A stretch of DNA of 64,000 nucleotides. Source: an uncultured Pseudoteredinibacter sp. GTDB lineage: Bacteria; Pseudomonadota; Gammaproteobacteria; Pseudomonadales; Cellvibrionaceae. The stretch is taken from positions 930,001-994,000 of the forward strand of contig NZ_CANMYE010000001.1 in assembly GCF_947502065.1 (NCBI RefSeq). Reading direction: 5' to 3'. Positions 1-8,657 of the stretch are shown here, piece by piece. Numbering within the stretch: position 1 is the first letter of the stretch; the number at the start of each line of letters is the position of its first letter. The notes under the pieces were generated by a model. That model saw nothing but the letters and a program-made list of their open reading frames with translations, was not told where the DNA came from and ran no database searches. The position numbers were made by a program, and so were the translations under genes.

Positions 1-615
1 TCTAGCCCAGATGTGCACGGTATCGCGAGTTGTAGCAATAGTTTAGAAGGGCCGATCTTAGAACATGGATATCCTGGTGGAATGCGAGACAGAATTAAGT
101 CTTGTACGATCAAAGATGTGAGTGGCAATATAAAACCTGTGGCTGTACAGCATAGTGAGCAATCGATCATACGTATTGCCGCCCCCGAGAACTTATGCAT
201 GATCCGTTCAGGGCAAGATTGGGGGCACTGTGATGATCAGCAAGCTCAAGACTACCTCGAAAATGTACACCCTGTATTGCAAACAGGCATGAATTATCTG
301 CGCGATAATGGCCATGAATGTGAATGTTACAGTATGCGTTTAGTTAATGTGCTTGATGATTCTTGGCGGGAAACTAAGCAGACATTTGGGCTTGGTTTTG
401 CAAAAGACATTTTTGTTTTTGAGAACTGGGCTAAAAGTCATCCTACACACCTAGACATTTTTGGAAAGTTTATGACCATGGCCCAAAGCTACGGCGAAAA
501 TCTTCAGTTACAACTTTGGCATGAGGTAGCCGTCTGCTCGGGCAGTACAGGGGAATTCGAGTATATACAATGCCATGCAAAAACTGGCATATTACCCTTC
601 GCTCATTACGAGTAA
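1..615 (+). CDS. Aldoxime dehydratase (heme-containing), C-terminal part
   Basis: The frame is open from base 1 and ends at TAA 613-615, so the 5' part of the gene lies outside the window. The visible 204 codons match the C-terminal half of the heme-containing aldoxime dehydratase family (usually about 350 aa), which removes water from aldoximes to give nitriles. The key segment is WAKSHPTHLDIFG near residue 143, where the family's proximal heme-ligand histidine lies, followed by LWHEVAV and the family-typical tail CHAKTGILPF. The GTG at 13 is an internal codon rather than a likely start. The AraC-type gene behind it starts directly after the stop codon, as in known aldoxime-nitrile clusters where such regulators control oxd genes. 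A nitrilase or nitrile hydratase would be expected upstream but cannot be seen here. Confidence 0.85.
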   Translation, partial: SSPDVHGIASCSNSLEGPILEHGYPGGMRDRIKSCTIKDVSGNIKPVAVQHSEQSIIRIAAPENLCMIRSGQDWGHCDDQQAQDYLENVHPVLQTGMNYLRDNGHECECYSMRLVNVLDDSWRETKQTFGLGFAKDIFVFENWAKSHPTHLDIFGKFMTMAQSYGENLQLQLWHEVAVCSGSTGEFEYIQCHAKTGILPFAHYE

Positions 616-1620
616 ATGGTATCTCATAATAATTCTGGGCTGGTTAGCGAGGCGACTATGAGTTTTCTTCTGCAGCAAGGCTACATTCGATCAACTGAAG
701 ATGTTCCAAGTAAAGATCGTCAAGCATTCTGGTGCGATGCGGTCTGCCATGAATACGTTAAGCTCGACTGTAATATTAATGCACAAAGCCCATTTAGAGG
801 ATCGGTTCGTGGTGGTGTTGGGCTTTCTAAGCTGCGTTTCTCTGAAGTTTTAGCAGATCCCCAAGAGGTTCGTCGCGATAAGCATTTAATCTCTCAATCT
901 ACCGAAGAAGACTTCTTGATTAGCTTTCAGCTAAGTCAAGAAGGTTTTGTTCGCCAAAATGGACGTGAAGCGCATTTAAAACAAGGGAACTTTGCCTTAT
1001 ACGATAGTACCGAACCCTATACCTTATCGTTCAACAAACCATTTCATCAATTAATCATTCAGATGCCGAAAGACGTTTTACGGCAACATTTGTTGGAGCC
1101 AGAGCGTTATACAGCAGTGTGCATTGATGGGCAGCAGGGCATAGGGGCGGTCTTGTCTAATTTTATACTTTCTTTGGCGCAGGAATTAAATACTGTACCC
1201 GATGTATGCGACGAGTTGAGTGATAACCTTTTGAATATGATTGCTATGGCTTATAGCTCTTCTGTTCGGGTTAAGAGTGTTGTAGATAGTCAGCAATTAC
1301 AGGAGAGTTTTAGAAAGAAGATACTGCGATTTATCGACAATAATTTATCAGAGCCGGAATTAAATAATCAAAAAATTGCTGATGCTCAAGGAATTTCACT
1401 CAGGTATTTGCAAAAATTATTCGAAGGGCAGGAATATAGCCTTCATCAAATCGTCTTGGATAAAAGATTACAAAAAGCCCAAACTATGCTTTTGGATAAG
1501 CGCTGCCCGGTATCAAACTTAGAGCAATTGGCCTATAGCTGTGGTTTTAACAGCTACGCGCATTTTTCGCGTAGCTTTAAAAAACACTTTGGCCTGTCTC
1601 CGAGTGAGCTGAAAGCTTAA
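616..1620 (+). CDS. AraC family transcriptional regulator with AraC-binding-like N-terminal domain
   Basis: This 334-aa protein has an N-terminal sensing region of about 210 residues of the AraC-binding-like type found in nitrilase and aldoxime regulators. It is followed by a C-terminal double helix-turn-helix (about residues 230-333) with the signature LEQLAYSCGFNSYAHFSRSF and the ending GLSPSEL. The ATG at 616 directly follows the stop of the aldoxime dehydratase gene, so translational coupling is likely. A second ATG at 658 has a GAGG-like sequence just upstream and could be the true start. Position and family make it the probable activator of the aldoxime pathway (inference). Its stop codon overlaps, by interleaved bases, the stop of the convergent gene at 1617. 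Confidence 0.85.
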   Translation: MVSHNNSGLVSEATMSFLLQQGYIRSTEDVPSKDRQAFWCDAVCHEYVKLDCNINAQSPFRGSVRGGVGLSKLRFSEVLADPQEVRRDKHLISQSTEEDFLISFQLSQEGFVRQNGREAHLKQGNFALYDSTEPYTLSFNKPFHQLIIQMPKDVLRQHLLEPERYTAVCIDGQQGIGAVLSNFILSLAQELNTVPDVCDELSDNLLNMIAMAYSSSVRVKSVVDSQQLQESFRKKILRFIDNNLSEPELNNQKIADAQGISLRYLQKLFEGQEYSLHQIVLDKRLQKAQTMLLDKRCPVSNLEQLAYSCGFNSYAHFSRSFKKHFGLSPSELKA

Positions 1621-1958
1621 TTGTTTGTTTTTAACTTTGGCTTTTGAACCGAGTGAATAACGTAATCACCCTCAAGGTAAACAACAAAGCTGGCATAGTG
1701 CCACTGACTGATCGGTGGTTGTCCTACGGGGCCGGAAACATGATTAGGCTCTCCAAAATCACCTAGTAACTGTTTGCTATTTAAGCCTCGTTTGGGAAGC
1801 TCGCTGTTCATGGTTCCTTGGCTGCCAATTGGCACTCGGATTTGCTCGGCATGCGCTATGGATGCGAATGAAGCGCCTAATAGCAAACTGCTTGCAATGA
1901 CTGAAGTACTAATAAGGGCACGATTTATTTTTTTGTTTAGCAAGTAACTGCCAATCAT
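1617..1958 (-). CDS. Small exported protein of unknown function
   Basis: This 113-aa protein starts at ATG 1958 with a good AAGGA ribosome binding site eight bases upstream. Residues 1-37 form a signal peptide: a basic start, a hydrophobic core, and ASIAHA before a probable signal peptidase I cut. The mature part is about 75 residues, has no cysteine, and contains the segments LLGDFGEPNHVSGPVG and PPISQWHYASFVVYLEG. This resembles short conserved periplasmic proteins of Pseudomonas-like bacteria whose fold may be BamE/SmpA-like (inference). I cannot assign a function. It converges on the AraC gene with overlapping stop codons. Confidence 0.7.
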   Translation of the reverse strand: MIGSYLLNKKINRALISTSVIASSLLLGASFASIAHAEQIRVPIGSQGTMNSELPKRGLNSKQLLGDFGEPNHVSGPVGQPPISQWHYASFVVYLEGDYVIHSVQKPKLKTNN

Positions 1959-2124
1959 AATCTAGTCCTTTCCCTAAGTGTGTGTCTAAAGTGCTTTGTT
2001 ATAGGAATATAATAAGGGATATAGAGGGAAGATTGTAGCTGTGTTTTGCTGGCGGCTATGTAGGGTTAGCTCTCTTTAAGAGCCTTTGCAGTGTTTGACC
2101 TAAGGCTATTCGGTGGGCTGGTTC

Positions 2125-2733
2125 TCACTCTAGGCCTTGCTTGCGTCGATGGCTTTGCATTTGTTTTTTGAATACTCGGCGAGTGAGCTGTTTTTGTTGC
2201 TCATCATCAATATCGCAAAAGGCAATGGCAACTTGGTGCCCTTTAGGAACCGCGGCTAAGCAGCGAACGACTCGGCCGTAGAGGTGCAGCTGCCAGCCAT
2301 CTTCGCTTATGCCTAAAGAGACGGCTACATAGTCGCCGACATTGAGCCCGCTGTCGTGATTAAAGGCTAAACCACCCTCGCTTAGATTAAGCTTTACCAT
2401 TTGCTGAGCGCTTTGGGTTTGACAAAGGTGTTGGCTTAAAAGCTGTGTTTTACGATTAAGTAAACCTAGATAAATAGCGACAGCTCGATGTTCCTTAGCA
2501 ATCTCGCGCAGCAAGTTCTGGCCTTCATCGTCTAACTTGCTTAACTCGGCTAATAGCTGTTGCTCGCGTTGTTGAGTGAAGAGCTCGCTAGCGAGGTGGT
2601 TGCGCATGGTTTTAGGTTCAACCAGCTTAAAGTCGAAATGCAACTGATCATCCACCCTGTAGTGGCAACGTCTATCTCGACCAGGCGTATCAGATTTCGA
2701 GGATTGGGACTTAGGTAGTGGTGATTCAGTCAT
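2125..2733 (-). CDS. PilZ domain protein
   Basis: This is a 202-aa cytoplasmic protein. It carries the c-di-GMP binding signature of PilZ domains in two parts: an arginine cluster RRCHYR near residue 21 (RxxxR) and NLSEGG near residue 116 (D/N-x-S-x-x-G). Between them lies a helical insert of about 80 residues. The C-terminal half is the beta-barrel (VGDYVAVSL, GRVVRC, VAIAFCDID), ending in a basic tail. It is divergent from lolC with about 220 bp between. A PilZ gene beside lolCDE is also known in Pseudomonas, which suggests conserved synteny rather than a lipoprotein-sorting role. Binding of c-di-GMP is expected from the intact motifs; the downstream target is unknown. Confidence 0.8.
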   Translation of the reverse strand: MTESPLPKSQSSKSDTPGRDRRCHYRVDDQLHFDFKLVEPKTMRNHLASELFTQQREQQLLAELSKLDDEGQNLLREIAKEHRAVAIYLGLLNRKTQLLSQHLCQTQSAQQMVKLNLSEGGLAFNHDSGLNVGDYVAVSLGISEDGWQLHLYGRVVRCLAAVPKGHQVAIAFCDIDDEQQKQLTRRVFKKQMQSHRRKQGLE

Positions 2734-2950
2734 AGCGCTTAAATCTTTACGTTTATGCTGAAAGTCTAGCAGTTAATCTGCGCTTTGCTTTGACTCTTAA
2801 ATCCTCTTTTTCTTATTTTGGATCAGTGGCTCCTGAGGGCTAGCTGAGGCTTGGCTAAAAAACCATCAGGCGTATTGTAGTTATCGATAGTAGCTTGGCT
2901 ACTGTTATAGTAAGCTATTAATTTATAAAGGAATTCGGTTTAATAAGGCT

Positions 2951-4189
2951 ATGTCAAATCTAGCGCGATTTATAGGGCTTCGGTATACCCGGGCTAAAAG
3001 TAGTCATCAGTTCCTTTCTTTTGTTAGCGGTTTTTCATTTATCGGAATGATGCTGGGCGTCATGGCCTTGGTGGTTGTGTTATCCGTAATGAATGGCTTT
3101 GACCGGGAGCTCAAGCAGCGGCTATTGGCGGTGATTCCCCATGGCTTTATTGCCACTGAACCTTACACAGAGGATTGGCAAACACTGGCCAAGTTGGCAA
3201 AACAACAGCCAGATGTCATAGGCGCCGCCCCCTATATTGAAGGATTCGGTTTACTGTCTCATCGTGGCTTGAACATGGATGCGGCCTTGGTAGCCGTTGA
3301 TCCAAGCCTCGAGCGGGAGGTTTCCATCATTGATCAGCACATCATTGCAGGTGATATGGGTAAGCTGCAAGCGGGAGAATATGGCGTTGTAATTGGTCGT
3401 ATTTTGGCACAAAGACTCAGAGCTAATATTGGTGACAAGATCACCTTAACGCTACCTGAGGTCAGTATCACACCAGCCGGTGCTTTTCCTCGCAGCAAGC
3501 GCTTCACTGTGGTTGCGGTGTTTAAAGTAGGGGCTCAAGTAGATCAATCTTTAGCAATGATTCATCTGCAAGATGGCAAAAAACTCTTTAAGTTGGGAGA
3601 TAAGGTTCACGGTGTGCGAGTTGCCTTTGATGATATCTATCAAGCGGAAGCAGGCCTAAAAGCGATTCAGTCTGCGAGCCCACAAAGTACCGTCACAAAA
3701 AGTTGGGCGCAAACCCAGGGCAGTCTTTTTCAAGCTATGAAAATGGAAAAGATCATGATTGCTATTATGTTATTTTTGATTATTGCCGTGGCTGCTTTCA
3801 ATGTAATCACCTCTTTGGTGCTGATGGTTGCAGATAAACGCAGCGATATCGCAGTGTTACGAACAATGGGGATGAGCCAGCGTCAGGTGATGGCTGTATT
3901 TGTCACGCAAGGTATGGCCTTAGGAGGGTTAGGCATCCTTTTGGGGCTGCTGTTGGGTTTGCCTCTGGCCTATTGGTTGGGGGATTTAAGTTTATATATT
4001 GAGTCTCTAAGCGGCCAACAACTATTCGATCCGGATATCTATTTTATTGCGGAGCTGCCATCGGAAGTACGCTTCAATGACGTTTTAATTGTTACTGTGA
4101 TCGCTTTTTTAATTACTTTGTTGGCGACCTTGTACCCAGCTTACCGCGCCAGCCGAATTGAGCCTGCCGAAGCGTTGCGCTATGAATAG
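2951..4189 (+). CDS. lolC: Lipoprotein-releasing ABC transporter permease LolC
   Basis: This 412-aa inner-membrane protein is of the LolC/LolE family. The LolCDE complex extracts outer-membrane lipoproteins from the inner membrane and passes them to LolA. The layout is the family's: one N-terminal membrane helix (about residues 20-45), a periplasmic domain of about 220 residues, and three C-terminal helices (about 265-290, 315-340 and 375-395). The family segment ADKRSDIAVLRTMGMS contacts the ATPase. It is the first gene of the lolC-lolD-lolE operon. Orientation and order support LolC rather than LolE, although the two are paralogues. The start at 2951 has AAGG close upstream. Confidence 0.93.
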   Translation: MSNLARFIGLRYTRAKSSHQFLSFVSGFSFIGMMLGVMALVVVLSVMNGFDRELKQRLLAVIPHGFIATEPYTEDWQTLAKLAKQQPDVIGAAPYIEGFGLLSHRGLNMDAALVAVDPSLEREVSIIDQHIIAGDMGKLQAGEYGVVIGRILAQRLRANIGDKITLTLPEVSITPAGAFPRSKRFTVVAVFKVGAQVDQSLAMIHLQDGKKLFKLGDKVHGVRVAFDDIYQAEAGLKAIQSASPQSTVTKSWAQTQGSLFQAMKMEKIMIAIMLFLIIAVAAFNVITSLVLMVADKRSDIAVLRTMGMSQRQVMAVFVTQGMALGGLGILLGLLLGLPLAYWLGDLSLYIESLSGQQLFDPDIYFIAELPSEVRFNDVLIVTVIAFLITLLATLYPAYRASRIEPAEALRYE

Positions 4190-4228
4190 ACAGTTAAAGA
4201 CCAGTATTAGATGCATGGAAAAAAAATT

Positions 4229-4915
4229 ATGAGCGCTGTTTTGGAATGCGTGAATTTAAGCAAGTCCTATGACGAAGGGCCCGAGCCTGTTCATGTGCTA
4301 GAGGAGGTCAATTTCAGCCTGCAAAGCGCCGAGCGAGTGGCCATTGTGGGTGCCTCTGGCTCCGGTAAATCGACTCTGCTGAATCTATTAGGTGGTTTGG
4401 ATCAGCCGAGCTCTGGATCAGTAACCTTAAGCGCCCAAGCGTTTTCTTCGCTGAGCCCAAATGAACGCGGTAAAATGCGTAATCGACATATGGGCTTTGT
4501 TTACCAGTTCCATCATTTACTGCCTGAGTTTAGTGCCCTAGAAAACGTCGCTATGCCTTTGATGATTGGTGGCCAGAGCTTTAGCGAGGCTAAAGATTCA
4601 GCATCGCAAATGCTAGCGAAAGTAGGATTGGCAGAACGTCTGAGTCATCGCCCTAGTGCATTATCCGGTGGTGAGCGCCAGCGCGTTGCAATTGCCCGTG
4701 CCCTGGTTAATAAACCTGATTGCGTACTTATGGATGAGCCTACCGGTAATTTGGATGCTGATACCGCCGCCGAAATTGAATTACTAATCGGTGATTTAAA
4801 CCAACAGCTTGGTATTAGCTTTATTTTAGTGACCCATGATCAAGCTTTGGCATTGCGAATGGATCGGGTGTTGATGCTCTCGAAGCGCAAGCTGCAGCAG
4901 GTTGAAAGCCTATGA
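4229..4915 (+). CDS. lolD: Lipoprotein-releasing ABC transporter ATP-binding protein LolD
   Basis: This cytoplasmic ATPase powers lipoprotein release by LolCDE. The Walker A motif GASGSGKST, the Q-loop region YQFHHLLPEFSALENV (a LolD hallmark), the ABC signature LSGGERQRVAIARAL, Walker B CVLMDEPTGNLD and the switch histidine in VTHD are all intact. I place the start at ATG 4229 (MSAVLEC), which matches the family's N-terminus. An in-frame ATG at 4211 would add six residues, but neither start has a strong ribosome binding site. The stop overlaps the lolE start in an ATGA arrangement, so translation is coupled. Confidence 0.94.
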   Translation: MSAVLECVNLSKSYDEGPEPVHVLEEVNFSLQSAERVAIVGASGSGKSTLLNLLGGLDQPSSGSVTLSAQAFSSLSPNERGKMRNRHMGFVYQFHHLLPEFSALENVAMPLMIGGQSFSEAKDSASQMLAKVGLAERLSHRPSALSGGERQRVAIARALVNKPDCVLMDEPTGNLDADTAAEIELLIGDLNQQLGISFILVTHDQALALRMDRVLMLSKRKLQQVESL

Positions 4916-6159
4916 TGCGGCGATACGCACCACTGATAGGTTTGCGTTACAGTGGCAGTCAGCGTAAAGGTGCGGGCTCGGTTTTGGTGAGTTTTATCTC
5001 CCGCTTGTCGATGGCCGCGATGATTTTGGGTGTAGCGGTATTGATTGTTGTTTTATCACTGATGAATGGCTTTGAGGCCGAACTGCGTCAGCGTATTTTG
5101 GGATTGGTGCCACAGGTATCTGTGTATCAACGAGGTGGTATTGAAGACTGGCAAAGCCTGGCGAGACAACTAAAAGATAAACCCGAAGTGACCGCAGTTG
5201 CGCCATTTGTGGAAATGCAAGGCTTGGCGAATCGCAAAGGTAAAACCATGCCTGTCGTGCTCTATGGTGTAGAGCCACAAAGAGAGCTAAAGGTTTCTGT
5301 TATTGGTGAATTTATTGATAAGGCGCGCTTATTGGCTTTATCGCAAGAATCACAAATTCCACAGGTAATCATCGGCTCTGCCTTGGCCAAAAAACTTGAA
5401 CTAAAAGCTGAGCAAAGCTTTCGCCTAGTGATTCCCGCAGAGCGTCGTGGTAAAAGTGCAAAAATTGAAGTCCTGCGGGTGCTGGATATTGTTCACACGG
5501 GTACAGAGTTGGATCAGCATTTAATACTGGCTGGCTTAACCCAGGCTGCAAGGTTATCGCCTTATAGCAATAAAGTTACTGGCTTACGTTTATCTTTAAG
5601 TGATTTAGACTTGGCGCCACAGCTACGTTTATTTTTAAGTCAAGAGCTTGGTTACAGCTACTATGTCTCAGATTGGACTCACAGCAAGGGAAATTTATAT
5701 CACGGCGTAAAAATGTCAAAACGCTTAGTGAGCCTCATCCTTTTATTGATCATCGCCATCGCGGCTTTTAATGTGGTTTCAACCTTGGTGATGGTGGTTA
5801 TCGAAAAGCAGGGCAGTATCGCTATTTTACGGACAATGGGTGCAAGTACCGCAGGTATTATGACGATATTTGTTATTCAAGGGGCGGTAATTGGTTTTGT
5901 TGGGGCTGGGCTCGGTGCTGCCTTAGGTGCAGTGTTAGCAACTATACTGCCCCAGATGGTTGCAGGGCTAGAAGTTTTGTTAGGCTTTCAGTTTTTGCAA
6001 TCGGATGTTTACCCCATTAGCTATGTGCCGTCCGATTTGCGCTTAGAAGATGTTCTAACGATCGCTTTAAGTGCTTTGTCTATGAGTTTGTTGGCTTCTC
6101 TCTATCCGGCTTGGAGGGCGGCGAATATTGGGCCAGCTAAGGTCTTACGCTACGAATAA
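4912..6159 (+). CDS. lolE: Lipoprotein-releasing ABC transporter permease LolE
   Basis: This 415-aa paralogue of LolC is the second membrane subunit of the LolCDE complex. It has an N-terminal membrane helix (about residues 28-50), a periplasmic domain, and three C-terminal helices. The coupling segment EKQGSIAILRTMGAS corresponds to that in LolC. The start overlaps the lolD stop by four bases (ATGA). A second ATG directly follows at 4915. The gene converges on the DUF2062 gene, 29 bp away. Assignment as LolE rather than LolC rests on operon order. Confidence 0.92.
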   Translation: MMRRYAPLIGLRYSGSQRKGAGSVLVSFISRLSMAAMILGVAVLIVVLSLMNGFEAELRQRILGLVPQVSVYQRGGIEDWQSLARQLKDKPEVTAVAPFVEMQGLANRKGKTMPVVLYGVEPQRELKVSVIGEFIDKARLLALSQESQIPQVIIGSALAKKLELKAEQSFRLVIPAERRGKSAKIEVLRVLDIVHTGTELDQHLILAGLTQAARLSPYSNKVTGLRLSLSDLDLAPQLRLFLSQELGYSYYVSDWTHSKGNLYHGVKMSKRLVSLILLLIIAIAAFNVVSTLVMVVIEKQGSIAILRTMGASTAGIMTIFVIQGAVIGFVGAGLGAALGAVLATILPQMVAGLEVLLGFQFLQSDVYPISYVPSDLRLEDVLTIALSALSMSLLASLYPAWRAANIGPAKVLRYE

Positions 6160-6188
6160 CAAATAAATACGGTGAAAGGTCAGTGGCT

Positions 6189-6719
6189 TTATTTGCTGGT
6201 TTTTTTTCGTCGCGCTTCTTTTCGTTTTTCCCAATTGCTCACTACATGCCAGCGCCAAAAGCCTTGTATAAATAGATAGCCAAGGCAGCCAAACAAAATG
6301 GCACAAAATAAAGAGCCGGTTAGCAGTGGGACCCATAACTTGGGAAACTCATGTTGCACCCAGGCCCATGAAAGCTCGATGCTGAATTCAAGTTCTGGGG
6401 TTTGAAGCATCCAGGCGCCTAAGCGGTAACAGGCGTAAAAAATAGGCGGAATCGTAATGGGGTTACTTATCCAAACAAGGCCGACTGAAATGGGCAGGTT
6501 GCTGCGCAAGACAAATGCCATAAGTGCTGCCATCACCATTTGGCCGGGCAAGGGTACAAAGGTACAAAACAAGCCCACAAAAAATGCGACAGACACCGAG
6601 TGGCGATTTAAATGAAATAAATTAGGATCGTCCAGCAAAGAGCCGAGCAGATGTAGACCGGGTTGGCGCTTTATTTTTTCCGGATCTGGGATCCAGCGCT
6701 TTAACAACTTCTTTGGCAT
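6189..6719 (-). CDS. DUF2062 membrane protein
   Basis: This 176-aa protein matches the DUF2062 family. It has the typical N-terminal cytoplasmic segment and the family core FFVGLFCTFVPLPGQMVMA, followed by WISNPITIPPIFYACYRLG, then a last membrane helix near residues 130-155 and a strongly basic C-terminal tail. Two to three membrane segments are visible. The family's function is not established. A DUF2062 gene next to lolCDE is also seen in Pseudomonas-like genomes, so its position appears conserved. It converges on lolE with no clear terminator between them. Confidence 0.85.
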   Translation of the reverse strand: MPKKLLKRWIPDPEKIKRQPGLHLLGSLLDDPNLFHLNRHSVSVAFFVGLFCTFVPLPGQMVMAALMAFVLRSNLPISVGLVWISNPITIPPIFYACYRLGAWMLQTPELEFSIELSWAWVQHEFPKLWVPLLTGSLFCAILFGCLGYLFIQGFWRWHVVSNWEKRKEARRKKTSK

Positions 6720-6903
6720 TCGGTCTAGCGGCCCTATATTAAGCTTGAGGTTTACCTTAACAAGCTATGGCAAAAGTAAAAACAGGATTATGCCTTGTAA
6801 TTGTGACAACCACTAGACTGAAATCCTTCAATCTTGGCGAATCTTGATCTAGGGGCGGTAAACTCTGTTCCTATGGCTAAGCTTTTAATAGCTTTCGGCT
6901 ATA

Positions 6904-6913
6904 TTGTCGACAA
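6904..6913. promoter_or_regulatory. Upstream PrpR-type operator (TTGTCGACAA)
   Basis: TTGTCGACAA is a perfect 10-bp palindrome, with A on its left. It resembles the ATTGTCGACAAT site known for GntR-family propionate regulators. It lies about 60 bp upstream of the expected transcription start, with its centre 74 bp from the second site. Confidence 0.65.
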
Positions 6914-6932
6914 AAGTAGGGTCTTCTTCGCC

Positions 6933-6961
6933 TTGACAGGGGCTATTCTGGCCAATAAACT
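6933..6961 (+). promoter_or_regulatory. Sigma70-like promoter of the prp operon
   Basis: A perfect -35 box TTGACA (6933-6938) is followed after exactly 17 bp by TAAACT (6956-6961), a four-of-six match to the -10 consensus. Transcription would start near 6968 and read into the prpR-prpB-prpC-acnD-prpF genes. The promoter lies between two PrpR-like operators. Confidence 0.6.
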
Positions 6962-6974
6962 GCCTTTCTATTAA

Positions 6975-6990
6975 AGATTGTCAACAATCT
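6975..6990. promoter_or_regulatory. Downstream PrpR-type operator
   Basis: AGATTGTCAACAATCT is an inverted repeat with perfect 7-bp arms around CA. Its core TTGTCAACAA differs from the upstream site only at the centre. It overlaps the start of the predicted transcript, a classic position for repression. Confidence 0.65.
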
Positions 6991-7068
6991 CGGGGTTGGA
7001 GCTTAGAAACCGGCTTAGCTGTGTGCTTAATGCTTCAATTGTCTGCAAAGTGATCAAATGGTGCGCCC

Positions 7069-7752
7069 TTGGAATCCATTCCACTTAGAACCATCGCTGA
7101 TAAGGTCTTTCAAGATCTAGTAACCGCTATTGTGGAAGGCAGCATTCCTGCCGGCAGTAAAATCTCTGAACCCGAGCTCGCAAAATCTCTTGGTATTTCA
7201 CGTGGGCCTTTGCGTGAAGCTATTGCTCGGCTGGAAGCCTGTGGCTTGTTGATCCGTAAACCCAATGTCGGTGCCAGAGTTGTTACTCTGTCTGCGCAAG
7301 ACATGATTGAGGTCTCTGAAGTAAGAGAGCCGCTTGAGGGTATGGCCTGTCGCTTGGCAGCTGAGCACCGCAGTGATGAGGATCTTGCAGAACTACGCCG
7401 CTTATTAGAGCAACACATGACCATGGATGCCTTGCAAAAAGGGCAGTCCTATTATCAAAAAGAAGGTGATCTGGATTTTCACTATCGTATTGTCCAGTGC
7501 TGCAAAAATCAAAAGCTGATCGGGCTTTTGTGTGATGATCTTTACCACTTGGTGCGTATGTATCGCTACCAATATGGCATGTCTAGCCCGCGCGCCCACC
7601 GAGCCTTTCGTGAACACACTCAAATTATAGATGCCATCGAAGATCGCGATGGTGAGCTGGCCGAATTCTTAATGCGACGCCATATCCGTGCGTCGCGTAA
7701 CAATATTCAAGCTCGCCTTCTACAAGAAGCCGAAGCACAAGTTAATACCTAA
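7069..7752 (+). CDS. prpR: GntR/FadR-type regulator of the methylcitrate operon
   Basis: This 227-aa protein has an N-terminal winged helix (about residues 8-75; PLRTIADKVF, ISEPELAKSLGISRGPLREA) and a C-terminal all-helical FCD ligand domain. The FCD domain carries metal-site histidines of the type H-x3-H and a late H (HYRIVQ, HLVRMYR, RRHI). The start is a TTG: an in-frame TGA at 7051 rules out anything longer, and the ATG at 7058 is out of frame. The ribosome binding site is weak, which would keep the level low. The prpB start is only 12 bp downstream, so it is the first gene of the operon. Family and position indicate propionate-responsive control and autoregulation; the effector (probably methylcitrate or a relative) is inferred. 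Confidence 0.85.
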   Translation: MESIPLRTIADKVFQDLVTAIVEGSIPAGSKISEPELAKSLGISRGPLREAIARLEACGLLIRKPNVGARVVTLSAQDMIEVSEVREPLEGMACRLAAEHRSDEDLAELRRLLEQHMTMDALQKGQSYYQKEGDLDFHYRIVQCCKNQKLIGLLCDDLYHLVRMYRYQYGMSSPRAHRAFREHTQIIDAIEDRDGELAEFLMRRHIRASRNNIQARLLQEAEAQVNT

Positions 7753-7764
7753 AAGGAGCCACTT

Positions 7765-8655
7765 ATGAGCGAACGACTCTCACCGGGAGCCAAATTCCGC
7801 AAAGCCCTTGCCGACAATAAGCCGCTACAGGTTGTTGGTACCATCAATGCTTACACTGCAATGATGGCTAAGCAAAATGGACACCAAGCTATCTATCTTT
7901 CTGGTGGTGGCGTTGCCAACGCTTCATATGGCTTACCGGATTTAGGTATGACCTCTCTAAATGATGTTGTTGCCGATGTATCTCGCATTACTTCCGCTTG
8001 TGACCTTCCTTTATTGGTGGATATCGATACTGGTTGGGGTGGTGCATTTAATATCGCAAAAACCATTCGCGATATGGAAAAAGCCGGCGCAGCTGCAGTA
8101 CACATTGAAGATCAGGTTGCTCAAAAGCGTTGTGGCCACCGCCCGAATAAAGAAATCGTTTCCACCGAGGAAATGGTTGACCGAATCAAGGCCGCTGTTG
8201 ATGCGCGCACTGATAAAGACTTCTTCATCATGGCAAGAACAGATGCATTTGCCCAAGAAGGTTTGGAAGCAGCCCTAGAGCGCGCCAAGGCTTATGTTGC
8301 GGCCGGCGCTGATGGCATCTTTGCCGAAGCGGTTAAAACCGAAGAACATTACCGCGCCTTCTCTGAAGCCCTAGATGTACCTATCTTGGCTAATATCACC
8401 GAGTTTGGTCAAACCGAATTGTGGAGCCGCGAGGAGCTGGGCGAGTGGGGCGCAGGTATTGTGTTGTACCCACTATCAGCTTTTCGCGCAATGAACAAAG
8501 CCGCTGAAAATGTATACCGAGCGATCTTAGAAGATGGCCATCAGCGCAACGTTATCGACACCATGCAAACCCGCATGGAGCTTTACGATTATCTTGGCTA
8601 CCACGATTACGAGCAAAAGCTAGATGCTCTTTTCGCGGAAGGTAAGAATAAGTAA
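7765..8655 (+). CDS. prpB: 2-Methylisocitrate lyase PrpB
   Basis: This 296-aa enzyme of the isocitrate lyase/PEP mutase family cleaves 2-methylisocitrate to pyruvate and succinate, the last step of the methylcitrate cycle. The metal-binding region VDIDTGWGG (near residue 87) and the catalytic loop [13 protein letters not shown] (near residue 121) are intact, and length and ending are typical. ATG 7765 follows a strong AAGGAG site. The next gene, prpC, is 384 bp away across a repeat-rich gap, which is unusually far for this operon. Confidence 0.95.
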   Translation: MSERLSPGAKFRKALADNKPLQVVGTINAYTAMMAKQNGHQAIYLSGGGVANASYGLPDLGMTSLNDVVADVSRITSACDLPLLVDIDTGWGGAFNIAKTIRDMEKAGAAAVHIEDQVAQKRCGHRPNKEIVSTEEMVDRIKAAVDARTDKDFFIMARTDAFAQEGLEAALERAKAYVAAGADGIFAEAVKTEEHYRAFSEALDVPILANITEFGQTELWSREELGEWGAGIVLYPLSAFRAMNKAAENVYRAILEDGHQRNVIDTMQTRMELYDYLGYHDYEQKLDALFAEGKNK

Positions 8656-8657
8656 AC

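Larger units (their letters stand above)
6720..7068. promoter_or_regulatory. Intergenic control region of the prp operon
   Basis: This 349-bp gap lies between the divergent DUF2062 gene and the prp regulator. I see no gene in it. It holds a sigma70-like promoter and two matching inverted repeats, listed separately. The stretch 6720-6890 shows no further motif that I recognise. Confidence 0.6.

Noticed and set aside
2125..2733. PilZ gene beside lolCDE as a novel link between c-di-GMP and lipoprotein sorting
   Set aside because: The same neighbourhood is known in Pseudomonas, so it is conserved gene order and not new evidence of a functional link.
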